Origin: Chara braunii
Taxonomy: Eukaryota > Streptophyta > Charophyceae > Charales > Characeae
Direction of reading: 5' to 3'
DNA: 35,470 bases
Assembly: GCA_003427395.1 (NCBI GenBank)
Contig: BFEA01000141.1
Span: 2,201,013 to 2,236,482, forward strand
Shown here: one piece after another, positions 9,541 through 21,687 of the stretch
Layout: each line of letters begins with the position of its first letter
How positions within the stretch are numbered: position 1 is the first letter of the stretch
Notes under the pieces: generated by a model
The model's input: only the letters and a program-made list of their open reading frames with translations
What the model was told of the DNA's origin: nothing
Database searches by the model: none
Translations under genes and position numbers: made by a program

Positions 9541-9552
9541 GGGGAGGGTAAG
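9541..9552 (+). other. Polypurine tract of element B
   Basis: ggggagggtaag lies two bases before the 3' LTR start TGCATGACTTGCTG. It is the expected plus-strand primer. Confidence 0.7.
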
Positions 9553-9554
9553 CT

Positions 9555-10681
9555 TGCATGACTTGCTGATTTCTACTGCCGAGATTGATTGCGAGGCTGT
9601 ACACTAACCGGTAGGGTTAGATTCGTAATTTTGTTTGGCTGAGAGCTAACCGAGAGACCTGCCTGTAGGGAAATTCGTGAGGGACATATCTGCAAATCTG
9701 GGAAAATATAGGCCGAGTACTAACCCGAATTCCTACAGCTACCCTAACTGCGTATAGCAGGCCCGGGCTACCCCTAGGACAGACAGGCCCTAAACGGCTA
9801 TAGCCGGGTCCGGTAGAGGCCGAGAGGCCGAAACAGCAACGGTACCTGCCGGTCAGTCAGTCCGGTCTAGGTCTAGGTAGTCTATAGATAGGTTAGGCCC
9901 ATCGGTTCAGGACTTTTGGCAGTTCATTTCTCGCGAAGCAGCGTTGGAGAAGCGAAGCAAGTTGGTGGCGGTGACTGTCTGCAGGCGGCATCCTGAGACT
10001 CGCCGTTGACAGCAGCCATAGCCGGCCCAGTCTGAGTCTGCCATAGCTGGGGCATCCTCGGCGCATCTACCCTTGGGGTATCTGCGTCTGGCCGGGCTAT
10101 TTCGAGTCTCTACACTGTGTACTCGTCGGTGGTGGCAGCCATAGCTGTCTGTTCCTTCGTCAGAGTTGTCCATCGGCACTGAAGACTTCATCGCAGGACC
10201 TGTTCTTCATCAGGGTGGTTGGCGCTGGCCTCTGGGAGGCCAATCTGATGTGGCGCTACTAACTGGGTGTAGGATAGAGAGTGGGATGCGAGTTCTGAGA
10301 GTGGCGAGATACTGGAACAAACTCTGTCACGATAATTGTTTGAGTGGCTCATCATCAGTGTGAATTGCAATTGTGATCTTCGCAGGTCCTTTCTTGTGAT
10401 TGGTTGTTGGGAGTTGTGTCAGAGAGTGAGAAACACTGTGTGTTCTCTCCCCATCTGTGCATGATTGTCTTCCGCTGATTATTTTCACCTGTGTGCAGTT
10501 TGGACTCTGTCNCTGTGTGTTCTCTCCCCATCTGTGCATGATTGTCTTCCGCTGATTATTTTCACCTGTGTGCAGTTTGGACTCTGTCTCCTCTCTCCCC
10601 TTCTCTTATGCATGTATGGGCATGTGTGAGATTGTCTGTGTGATTGGCGATAAAATTCGTCAGACAACCAAGTTCATAACA
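9555..10681 (+). repeat. 3' LTR of element B
   Basis: It begins TGCATGACTTGCTG and ends TTCATAACA, and matches the 5' LTR throughout. Relative to it, about 23 bases are missing near 9797 and scattered substitutions are present. It contains the same 76-bp duplication with an N (10436-10588). Confidence 0.9.
10436..10588 (+). repeat. 76-bp tandem duplication split by a single N (3' LTR)
   Basis: 10436-10511 and 10513-10588 are identical, with N at 10512. It is the counterpart of 2870-3022 in the other LTR. Confidence 0.9.
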
Positions 10682-11176
10682 AGTATGCAACAGCGCCTGT
10701 ACATCACAACTCTCGACACTGTGTTCAACACCACTGTTCGCACACACTCAATTCTGGATCACCCTGAATACCCCACATGCGCTGACTGCATCACAAACAC
10801 ATACACACACACTAACACCTATGGCGGCTCTGGCCGCCGGCTACTACTAACTATGGCGCACTAACTTCTTCAAGCCCACTTCGACCTCGGGCATCTGCAG
10901 ACCACATCACACAAGACGCTCAGGCAGTGCTTCCACATGGCTCTCGCAGGAATGAATGAATGGCTNGACGCTGCCTCTTGATTTACACTTCTGTAAGTCG
11001 CTGGTCTGCCCTTTTCCACGGGCCCCATGGTGCACACAGTCCCTCATGGTACTTGCTGTGTGTACAAAGTGAGACTGAGACTGGGTACCGCTGACTAAGC
11101 GAAGTTGGACTCACCAGTTGCCCACTTGCCTCTGGTCTGCTGTGTGTAACGTGAGAAGAAACTTGAAAGGCCACTT
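10682..11176. other. Flank of element B, CA-rich, no gene seen
   Basis: It starts with agtatgcaac, which also occurs at 1958-1967 beside the other LTR. It may be the continuation of the interrupted LTR of element A. It contains CA-rich low-complexity DNA (about 10790-10820) and a single N at 10966 without an adjacent duplication. Confidence 0.45.
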
Positions 11177-11807
11177 NNNNNNNNNNNNNNNNNNNNNNNN
11201 NNNNNNNNNNNNNNNNNNNNNNNNNNNNNNNNNNNNNNNNNNNNNNNNNNNNNNNNNNNNNNNNNNNNNNNNNNNNNNNNNNNNNNNNNNNNNNNNNNNN
11301 NNNNNNNNNNNNNNNNNNNNNNNNNNNNNNNNNNNNNNNNNNNNNNNNNNNNNNNNNNNNNNNNNNNNNNNNNNNNNNNNNNNNNNNNNNNNNNNNNNNN
11401 NNNNNNNNNNNNNNNNNNNNNNNNNNNNNNNNNNNNNNNNNNNNNNNNNNNNNNNNNNNNNNNNNNNNNNNNNNNNNNNNNNNNNNNNNNNNNNNNNNNN
11501 NNNNNNNNNNNNNNNNNNNNNNNNNNNNNNNNNNNNNNNNNNNNNNNNNNNNNNNNNNNNNNNNNNNNNNNNNNNNNNNNNNNNNNNNNNNNNNNNNNNN
11601 NNNNNNNNNNNNNNNNNNNNNNNNNNNNNNNNNNNNNNNNNNNNNNNNNNNNNNNNNNNNNNNNNNNNNNNNNNNNNNNNNNNNNNNNNNNNNNNNNNNN
11701 NNNNNNNNNNNNNNNNNNNNNNNNNNNNNNNNNNNNNNNNNNNNNNNNNNNNNNNNNNNNNNNNNNNNNNNNNNNNNNNNNNNNNNNNNNNNNNNNNNNN
11801 NNNNNNN
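11177..11807. other. Assembly gap, 631 N
   Basis: A run of unknown bases. The protein frame that appears to cross it is meaningless. Confidence 0.99.
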
Positions 11808-13129
11808 ACTACAACAACTATGACCCCTATGCAGATATGACCCCTACTTCGACAGGTCTAAGGTTCAAGACCCAACAACTACTCAGACCTACGACAGACA
11901 ACTTTCAACTACTAACACATAGGTCATGGGTTCAAGACACACAGGTTCGACTTGATACTGTACACAGGTAAGGTAAGGTAAGGTTTGGGGATCGAGCCGT
12001 GGGATCTGCATCTGTGACTGCAAAAGGTGAAAACCGTTTCAAAGGAGGCAAATCCACACAAAACCGGAGAGAATTGAAAAACGAATTTCAATTCTGTAAT
12101 CCCCTGTCCTCCTCCAATCAAGCCAGAGTACTTGTTCCGAGAATCACAACCGCGTTTACAACAACCCCTAACAACCAAAAACAAGTGTTCAACGAAGTAT
12201 GCAGGAGTCTTCTTCTTCCTCCTCGCCACCTCGTACCCCTGGCTATGGCTGCCATAGCAGCAGTAACCCCACAGCTGTCACAACGTGCCAATCTGAACCA
12301 ACTACCCCAATGATAGCAGCACCCACTCAGCGCCCGCACGGAAGTGCAGCGCTGGAAGTCCTGATGAAGAAGGAGACGACGGATCCAGCACTTAAAGAAG
12401 CTGAAGTTCCTCGTGAGGAGGAACACCAGATATGGCTGCCAAGTGGAGAATGGCAGCGCCCGAACCCAACAACACAGTCCTGTGGAAGCTTTCGTGCAGA
12501 GCTGCTAAATAGCAGCAGTGCGATCTTCAGTTTCGTTTCCCAGCCCCAGCTATGGCTGGGCTTCGAGGAAGAAGATGCCCTCCAGCAACGGACGGGCAGA
12601 GTTTCCCCAGCAAAACGTGATGTAAAAGACCCGAAAATCAATTTCCTGCCTGCTACTTCTACTCCCGGACTAGACCTACGAGAGCAACCTACGACTCCCC
12701 TGTACCTACCCAGGAAACGGGAAAAGGGGGACCCAGACCTACGACAGGGCACAAGATAAAGGCCGAATGGCCTAAGACTACCGAACAGAGATCATGAGTG
12801 GCAGACTCAGGGATCAAGTCCCAGAGGACGCAACACTCGCAAACAAAACACACACAAGTTACAAGTCACGGGATAAAGTCCCGCAATGCTCAAAACGAGC
12901 AAACAGCAGGCAAACAGGCAACACAAAGGTTGCGGGATCAAGTCCCGACAACGACAACTTGTAGCACTGCAATTCATTACATAGCAATGTGTAGTGTTGC
13001 ATAGAGTAACGAGGTGACAGAAGTAGGGTGTCGTGGTCACATTCATTTCTGCCCGATCTTGTGGCCAGGTTGCCATGCAGCACGGTCACCTGTGTGTGCG
13101 TAGCTCCCTGGGTGGTGCCGTGTGTACAG

Positions 13130-13132
<3 letters not shown>
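11808..13132. other. Non-coding repeat-like DNA with recurring box-B-like motifs
   Basis: No gene is supported. Motifs resembling the tRNA T-arm recur: ggttcaagaccc at 11862, gggttcaagac at 11928, and three near-palindromic copies at 12810-12946. AGACCTACGA recurs near 11886, 12670 and 12733, and ggtaa is repeated at 11968-11982. A frame of 186 codons at 12199-12759 is Ser/Thr/Pro-rich and resembles nothing I know. It may be chance or a TE remnant. Confidence 0.45.
12810..12946 (+). repeat. Three copies of GGGAT(C/A)AAGTCCC about 60 bp apart
   Basis: Copies lie at 12810-12822, 12870-12882 (A in place of C) and 12934-12946. Each has GGG/CCC arms around a 7-base loop. Two fit the RNA polymerase III box B pattern GWTCRANNC, as in a tRNA T-arm. 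No box A or full tRNA cloverleaf is evident, so tRNA-like or SINE-derived origin is an inference. Confidence 0.5.

Positions 13133-13178
<46 letters not shown>
13133..13178. repeat. (GA)n microsatellite
   Basis: About 23 GA units, 144 bp before the alanine aminotransferase exon. Confidence 0.95.
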
Positions 13179-13180
<2 letters not shown>

Positions 13181-13237
13181 AGTAATGTTTGTTTCTGAAA
13201 CCCATTGTCATGTACGTTGTTGTGAGCCTGTTACTGA

Positions 13238-14849
<1,612 letters not shown>

Positions 14850-15399
14850 TGTCGCACTTTTTCCAGTCCGGCCACTTTGGACGACCGAAAAGCCAACAGG
14901 CTGTCACGCAGGATTTTGGTGTTGTTTGCAATCGATTAAATAAATTAATTAAAGCAAATCCCCTCCTGTTGTGTGCGTCCGGCTTCGAGCGAGACCCTTC
15001 AATTGCGGTCTTCGCCGGTCCCTGGTCTTAGGAATCTTCTATTTTGATTCGGAACAGCAAAGATTATGCAAATAATAATCGTAAATTTTGGTGTGCCATG
15101 CATATGTCAACTTTGCCAATTCACTAATATTGAGAACTACGACAAGATCATCAGAGAAATACAATCATCAAGCGGAGTCAAAGCAAGTGAAGCAGGACTG
15201 ACTGACTCAAGACAAAGACAAGGTAAATGAGGGACATGGCCAGCACTCGTCAAAAGTCCCCACTCGTCCCTCTTGGGTCACATACTCAAGTCTCTCATTT
15301 GGCTGTGTTTCTTGTGCTTCGAGCCATGTCCTCGTACTCCCTGAGATTGTGGCCTCTGGATGTAGAGCATCCTAAAGCCTGCAAGTTCCGAGCACTTTC

Positions 15400-16464
15400 A
15401 TCCAAGACCCATGATACGGAAGTCAACCATAGCACAAAATTCCTCCCATAGCGTAGGGAGGTATGGCTGAGAGAAAATCCCTCGCCTGAGATGTCGGAAC
15501 TCTGATGGTTCAGTCACTGCCTCATAGTCGATCTCTGTTGGAGAAATGTACCTTTTGGCCAACTCCACTAGATCACCCCAGTAAGAACCGTCCAGTAAGA
15601 ACCGTCGGTGAGGAGAAAGGGGACTGAAGGTCTAGGGTAGTCGGTATAGAGCTTGGGCCCAAAGCTACGGATCACCTTGGTACCACTCTCGTCCTACTCT
15701 TTCTCTTTCTCCTCAAGGTGTCTGGCTGCCGAGACCTAGACTGAGTCAAAGTGCTCATGGGTCTCCTTGCCTTTTCTCACATAAGGTCTCAAGTCATGGA
15801 TGATGCCTTCTGCAAATGCACTATAACATACCGGTACTGAAAGGCATCTTTAGAAGCAATCCGGTTGAGACTGGTCAGAACAGTCTCCTGGACTGAGAAT
15901 GACCGGACTGCACTCATGTGCTGATGTTGAGCGTTGAAACTGATCTCCGTTCCTCTTGATGAAAGTACTATATGACTGATACTGATCTCTGAGGCAACTG
16001 ACAATGACTGAATGTTGATTGAATTTAGACTAAAACTTTTGCTGACGCAGACGTTGCTGAAATAACGATCACTGAATGCTGAACACTTGAGAGGATTACA
16101 TATTGTTGAATGGGACTCGTTAATTGAGGTGCTGGCGGGGATTAGAAGAGAAGAGTTTCAGTTACCATCGTGCTCACCTGAGCTTCGCTCTGGCCTTTTC
16201 GATGGTCTCGAAAAAGGAGCCTGTACTGTGCAGTTTACCGGTACGATCACGGATGCAGAAGACGTATTTGATGTACCTCTCTTCTATAATCCTCTAAACT
16301 GTCCACTCTCTCAGGGTCTTCTTGTGGACTTCCATATCTCAGAAAATCTCTGCTTCCCATCCTTCGTTCTTGTTTTTACGGATCCCACACTTCATCACCA
16401 GAACCTCCACATCGTTCATTGTTCTCTCCCCGTTTTCGTTATCAAGGCCCTGATAGGGTGCTGA
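15400..16464 (-). pseudogene. Protein-like segments inside the 3' LTR of element C
   Basis: On the minus strand the frame from 16400 gives CGIRKNKNEGWEAE, then a TGA at 16339-16341, VHKKTLREWTV, a TAG at 16294-16296, and RIIEERYIKYVF. Further down, 16004-15789 includes EISFNAQHQHM, and about 15560-15440 has decayed matches to the right-LTR frame at 34332-34580. The right LTR carries the same segments, with the same TGA and TAG (35282-35284 and 35237-35239). The stops therefore predate insertion. I do not recognise the protein. It may be a remnant of an ORF once transcribed from the R-U5 region. Confidence 0.4.
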
Positions 16465-17079
16465 TATAAGTCTGCAGTTAAGTGCTGATATAAGTCTGTG
16501 GCCGAGTGCTGGTGTAAGTCTGTGGTTGAGGGTGGCTCTTAAGTTGTTGTTCTAAGAGAGTGTTGAAGTCCGATAGCTAGATTTTACTTGGGTAAGCCAT
16601 AGAGGCAATTAGAGCAGTACCATTTAATCTTAGCAGGACGACTGCTGAGTACGAGTCCATGTCGTCGGTTCACGAGCCCGACGTGCGAGCTGAATACCTC
16701 GGGAGAGGTTACCTATCTGAAGCAGCCTGAACACTGGTTCGCAACATGCAAGAGGACAGTAATGGACTCGAGTATTGCCTTGACCCGTTTGCCCCCATCT
16801 AGCGAGGAACCCATGCCATGCAGCTCGTCAATGTGGTCATGAAATTAAAGCACGCGCTCTGTGCGCTTGTTCTTCCCATATTGAGAGTTGTCGAGATCTG
16901 GCTTCCAGTCCTCTCGGTATTCGCTCTCCAGTTCGCTCAACACAACTCTGGTTATCCCAAGGTTATGTAGTGATATCCTGCTAATAAGCCTAGCCAAACA
17001 CGGTGATAGCTAGCAATGTCGAGCATTGGTCCCACTGGTATTCAGGACTGAGTTGTTATCAGAAATGAGTCCTTTTTGT

Positions 17080-17093
17080 ATAGTATATATAGA
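17080..17093 (-). promoter_or_regulatory. TATA box of element C LTR
   Basis: The minus-strand sequence ctatatatactata lies about 510 bases downstream of the LTR's TG end, fitting the U3/R promoter of an LTR. It is nearly symmetrical, so orientation is set by context. Confidence 0.5.
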
Positions 17094-17602
17094 GCACCTC
17101 AACACATAGCTTTAGTTTGTTCGCTTGGCACATGTTATTTATTTGTTATATTACCCTCTTACCCCAATCCCAACAATCGCTAGTAAGTTATGCAGAGTAC
17201 CACCGACCGCAACTACAAATCCGTGCACGTTTTCTGCTCCCATACAACTCGGACTACTCTGAAGATGTCCTCCGTTTGTACATGACACGAGACACCTCTC
17301 ACAAACGGTCTCTGCTCAGGCACAATGCCGTTTAACGTTCATTTTAATTCTCGCCCAACTACAGCACAAGACGCTGCTGAATATCACCTACTGTACACAA
17401 CACTGGGCTCCGTCATGTAGCATGGTCGACAGGCTTGTTAATCCTGGGTTTGAGGAATACCACATTCTGCCTACTATTTTCTTATAATGGAGCGACTCTT
17501 CAGTTTACAAGATCCAAAGTTGGGTAAGCACGAGCAATGTAACAACTTAATAATGATAGACTAGACTCGAGAATCGCGGGGTACGCATGATCTGAAACAC
17601 GT

Positions 17603-17617
17603 CCCCCCCTTTTTCCT
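17603..17617 (-). other. Polypurine tract of element C
   Basis: Minus-strand AGGAAAAAGGGGGGG is followed after three bases by TGTTTCAGA, the inferred LTR start. It is the expected plus-strand primer and supports placing the LTR edge at 17599. Confidence 0.55.
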
Positions 17618-20007
17618 AGCCCCCTGCTAGTCCGAAAACCATAAGTACAGTCTTGAGATTGCTCGCAACTCGGAACGCTATTTCCAACACTCTCTCTCCG
17701 GGGGTCAATCGAAAAGGCGTTTCTTCAGTACATAATATTATCCTGTGAATAACAAGGGAAAGTCTCACATTATCACCCCACCACATCCTGAACACGAGAT
17801 TTCATTTAGTCACCATCAACCAATAGTTTAGCAAAAAAAAGAATATAAGCTACGTTTCTCAAGGTTCTTCCCCTTGGTCCCATCGATTTGATTCAAAATG
17901 CATAGAATCAGAAACTTAGAACCGACTTTAAGGCTCACCATATAACTGTTTTCGTTTGTTCCCCACATGAGAATGGACGAGTGAGGGAGGAGTGTGATAA
18001 CCCTTTTTTCTACTCGGCCTCGTCAAGAATCCGACGTTTCAGATTTGACTAACACTGACAGAACTCGCTCACGGCCCCAAGTTTTCCTGTTGCTCTCCCC
18101 TGTGTTCCCCTTTGTTTCCTTTTCTTTTGTCACCCGCCTACCATGGGGCAGCCCGTTTTCAAAATTCAACACAGAGGACTTAACCGTGGGCAAGTATCGC
18201 CTGTCACCGTACTGACCTAACAGTACGCCAAACGCGACCGTTCCACTGGCTCGTAGCTATAGCAAGGGGCCTATTTTCACCAGGACTGAAAGTGAGTTTG
18301 TTCAACAAGGTTTTATTTATAATCCAGCCAGTTCTCTTTTCTTTTTACAGGCGGTGTAACCAACAACAAGAAATGGGATGATTGGACCTAGTCAGTGAAG
18401 CTAATCAACCATAGCTTCGTAAAAAAAAATTAGTTGATCACGAGGAGAGGCATAAAGAAAGGGTGTCGAAGCCTTATCTTTTACCTTGGTCTTTGCCCAT
18501 TGATCACATGTGATATTGACGAACCTTTCAATCTCGACCAGTGGAATTTCCCTCCTTCTGCTCACGAGTAGGTTACTAAAGGGGCCATCAGTGTTTAGCA
18601 GCCCAACACACACAAGATCCTCTAACAAAATTGATCGCCACGGTCCGTGTGACCTGACTTTAGTAGTGGGGTTGGGGTTGGGCGTGAAAGATTGACCAGG
18701 AGAGGCACACTGTGCAGTAACAAACCAACAATGTTAACAAACGAATGCACTTATTCGTTCTCCCCATACACTTCGACCGAAAACAACGTCTTCTCTTGCA
18801 CAATCCATTCATGATCGAGTCATTACACAGAGCATGAAAGTCATCTGGTATGGCCACATCATAACCACAACTGAAAGAAGAAATGTTATGTAACATGCAC
18901 CGTTGATAGTGTCTTTGTCATTAACACATGTGCCTCACGTACGTGATTCAAGAAACCTTCTATGCATTCGACCGCATACTGCACTAACAATGTAGGTTCA
19001 AGCACCAAAAGAAAACTATCGGATACGACTCTACTCAGATCTGATCAGGGCCGTGTCTTTCCCTAGCTTGCACACTACACACCCATCATCCCTGTTGTAT
19101 AGCCGACTGTGACACCCCTCACGCGCAGCCCAAGACAGTACGTAAGAGAACGAGCGGCAACAAAATTTCTACAGCCTAAGTACATCGTTCGTTTCCCGTT
19201 CTTCCTCACTACCCCCTCCCTTTGTGCAGTACCGCCCGCGGACTACGCCTCTCTACTTGCAACACCTAAATTGGGTAACGTCAGCTGGGTAGCTCTTGCA
19301 TGGTGTTCCCTCCCTTTTTTTTTCCCCATCTCTCATCTTTGTACACATACCACCTATATACTACCACCTCTATATCGTCTAGTCGTGGTTCCTCAGAGTG
19401 ATCCTCTCTCGTATCTAGACGAGGATCGCGACCGCCAACATGATTTCCCTGCCAATAGGAACATCTGCAACAACATGCATCTTCGTCTCTCATAGGAGCC
19501 TCGCGAGAAGTCCAGGCCGACAAGAAGGCCGCACTACTTTGAGAGGATTGGCCCACGTTAGCAATGTTGAGTTTTGAAGGGATAGGATGACGTCAACCGA
19601 TACATTCCTTGCTCCAGATTGCAATGGGCCATCATTCTCCCTTTCTTTGTGTTACTGTCAGCGTTCAACATGGCCCCTCCTCTCTCAACTTCGCATCCCG
19701 GAAATCCGAAAGGTACAGGACTGCGCTACGTCACACATGGCGTCAGTTGTGAAGAGATAACCTCTCCCGCTCTCCCGCGCTCTAATCATGGACGAGGGTC
19801 AATCGAACCCGAGCAAGACTGACTAAGCGAAAGAAGCCGTCAACGTCTGTATCAATTCTCATGAGAGTGTGCACTACTCTGCCCACCCTGAAAAGTGTTA
19901 ACCCTTGCTTGCAACCAAGCAGCTCGCGAGAGAGTGATGTTGTCTCAAAAGAAATATGGAGCGTGTTCGTTCATAGTTCAGCCCTCTTGAACGTCTTCGT
20001 CTCTCCT

Positions 20008-20011
<4 letters not shown>
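17618..20011. other. Non-coding 3' region of element C or inserted DNA, no gene seen
   Basis: 2.4 kb with only short frames that resemble nothing known. At 17983-18003, gagggaggag followed by TGTGATAACCC looks like a plus-oriented polypurine tract and LTR start, so another LTR fragment may be inserted here. No partner copy exists in the window to prove it. Confidence 0.35.

Positions 20012-20086
<75 letters not shown>
20012..20086. repeat. (TC)n microsatellite
   Basis: About 37 TC units, the longest dinucleotide run in the window. Confidence 0.95.
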
Positions 20087-20123
20087 GCCGTGATTGTCGC
20101 GCGTGTTCCCTCACTGTAACTGC

Positions 20124-20645
20124 CTAGTGATGTCTGCCTTTCTGTGGTCGCAAGTTGCCCTCAGGACCGCTCTCTACAGGCTCAGTCGGTGGGTGGTCCT
20201 TTCGCCACTGGTCCAACCCGTTCCAGGACAGGGTCCCCGCCGCGTTGACCTCCCTCTCGCCCCCTGAGTCCCGGTCCAGGTGCGCCTGCTCCCGTTCCAC
20301 TGTATTGGTTGAGGTCCCCACTGCATGGTACACGATAATTACCTGGACCTCAGTCGTGACTCCGTCCCTCCTGCACTGCCTCTTAGCCCTGTCTTTCACC
20401 TGAGTCACGGCCACCTGCAGCTTTTGATCACTCCTCATTTCCACCTCTCTCGGTCCCTCTACATTAATAGTCAACTTAGCCTCGCTTCCCCCGTCATAGT
20501 TCAGGATGGTAGTAATCCAGGGCCCCTCCTTGGACTTCGGCCTCCAACGTGTCAGGAGGTTCCAGCAGTCCGGCCTATAACCATGCAAGGCCATGGCTGC
20601 GTGCTTTCCGGGATAATATGAGCTCGGTACTTGGTGCACACGCAC
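20124..20645 (-). CDS. Unrecognised 173-codon ORF, possibly TE-derived
   Basis: The minus-strand frame starts MRVHQVPSSYYPGKHAA and runs unbroken for 173 codons in a region of otherwise short frames. It is hydrophilic and basic, with segments such as WITTILNYDGGSEAKLTINV that look like an alternating-strand protein rather than random sequence. There is no signal peptide, membrane segment or catalytic motif. It follows (in minus orientation) a second unbroken frame at 20575-20790. Lying between integrase and 3' LTR of element C, it could be a remnant of a third ORF, which Athila/Tat-type elements carry at this place, or of a different inserted element. It could equally be a chance frame. Confidence 0.3.
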   Translation of the reverse strand: MRVHQVPSSYYPGKHAAMALHGYRPDCWNLLTRWRPKSKEGPWITTILNYDGGSEAKLTINVEGPREVEMRSDQKLQVAVTQVKDRAKRQCRRDGVTTEVQVIIVYHAVGTSTNTVEREQAHLDRDSGGEREVNAAGTLSWNGLDQWRKDHPPTEPVESGPEGNLRPQKGRHH

Positions 20646-21349
20646 GTAGACAGCCTATACAAGCCCTCGTTACCTTTCCCTCCTGTCTCAGACCAGTGGC
20701 GTTAGCACAACAAGGTAGCCTACGCTCACCTACTAACCAGTGGCCAACAATCAGCCCCTCTCGCCCTTTTGTAGGCTCTCCCCATATCACGATCCCCGTG
20801 TTCTAAACTGTGGACTGAAGTAACTTTTAGAATTCAGTACATTAGCGATCTGTAAATTCAGAAAATCATAAAATAAGATAAAATAAAATAGGGAGAGAAA
20901 ACGAGAGGCCGAACCTCAACGGTCATAGCACAAGCGGCCCCCTTTGCGGTCAATCACTAGTCCCTTCATTTTTGGCACGAAGTGACTGCATGCTCGACAT
21001 AGTGGTCCCATAACAGGACACAGGCGGACGCCTTCCTCCTTTCAAAGGAGGCCATCGAACCACCCCTAATGGGTACCTGTGTTCTATATGACCCCTCGCA
21101 GGGTGACAAGCTTCCTACTGAGGCTGCCGCGGGCGCCTCCTTTTTGGGGTCTTACGACGCAGCGTCTAGCAAGCTGCTCCCGCGGTAAATGGAACGTGAA
21201 GGGTCTGACCAGTTTGAGTTACGCATTCGTAATCAGGGCTCAAGAACTAACGTCCATCCCTCTCTCGAAGCGACAGAAGGAGAGGGAAGTCTCAAAGACA
21301 ACCTAAAAATAGCAGCAGTAATAATAATAATAATAATAATAATAACTAT
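20646..21349. other. Non-coding stretch with short inverted repeat and AAT microsatellite
   Basis: 21035-21051 is a near-perfect palindrome (CCTCCTTT-C-AAAGGAGG). 21319-21346 is an AAT/ATA trinucleotide run bordering the fold-back element at 21350. No gene is supported. Confidence 0.5.
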
Positions 21350-21687
21350 GTTACCAGTTGTCCGATGGCAGGACGTCTTGGCCGGACGTCCGGGCCCGGA
21401 CAACTCCATCTTTAGCAATTAAATGCACGAAAAAATAAAAACAAATTGGGGGTGCCTTTAATTTTATTTTATTTTTTTTAATTTACAACGAATTTCGATA
21501 TCATCCCAAGGCAAAAGTTGTTCAGTTTATGATTCTGCATAACATTGTTTTCTTTTCAGATTTTTTTTTTTTTTTTTTTTTTTTGCCGTTGGGGCTCGAA
21601 CAGTCTACCAGGGGAGGATGTCCCACGGGTTGTCCGAGCGGACAACCGCGGACGGTCAGGGGGGTCCCGGACGTCCGATCAGGTAAC
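21350..21687. mobile_element. Fold-back / MITE-like element inserted in an AAT microsatellite
   Basis: 338 bp with ends GTTACCAG and CAGGTAAC: seven of eight terminal bases are inverted repeats. Subterminal GC-rich blocks are rich in palindromes: GTTGTCCG at 21357-21364 with its complement CGGACAAC at 21397-21404, a 14-bp perfect palindrome GTCCGGGCCCGGAC at 21388-21401, CGGACGTCCG in both halves (21383-21392 and 21668-21677), and GGTTGTCCG-AG-CGGACAACC at 21628-21647. The centre is AT-rich with a long T-run. AAT repeats flank both sides (to 21346 and from 21692), so the element seems to have split one microsatellite. No transposase is encoded, so it would be non-autonomous. Confidence 0.55.

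Larger units (their letters stand above)
1962..10681 (+). mobile_element. Ty3/gypsy LTR retrotransposon, full length but inactive (element B)
   Basis: Order: 5' LTR (1962-3117), primer site (3120-3131), 1.5-kb leader, Gag, inverted nucleocapsid segment, protease, RT, RNase H, integrase, polypurine tract (9541-9552), 3' LTR (9555-10681). The order RT-RNase H-integrase defines the Ty3/gypsy (Metaviridae) group. AGTA precedes the 5' LTR (1958-1961) and follows the 3' LTR (10682-10685), a likely 4-bp target duplication. The shared flank can be read as 10 bases, agtatgcaac, if the LTR start is placed later. LTR identity (~97% by eye) implies a fairly recent insertion. No chromodomain is seen after the integrase. 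Confidence 0.9.
14850..17599 (-). repeat. 3' LTR of element C (2.75 kb)
   Basis: Read on the minus strand it starts TGTTTCAGATCATGCG after a polypurine tract and ends GTGCGACA at 14850. The part 14852 to about 16530 aligns with 33769-35470; the rest of the partner lies outside the window. A TATA box (17080-17093) about 510 bases from the TG end marks the U3/R border, leaving an unusually long R-U5 of about 2.2 kb. That R-U5 contains protein-like segments. The region aligned to the right copy confirms the repeat; the TG end at 17599 is inferred from the polypurine tract. Confidence 0.65.

Noticed and set aside
11118-11840. Apparent 240-codon protein across the gap
   Set aside because: It consists almost entirely of unknown residues from the N-run.
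12199-12759. 186-codon plus-strand frame as a gene
   Set aside because: Low-complexity Ser/Thr/Pro-rich composition, a competing open frame on the opposite strand, and no recognisable family.
21233-21418. Poly-isoleucine membrane-like peptide
   Set aside because: It is the translation of the AAT microsatellite.
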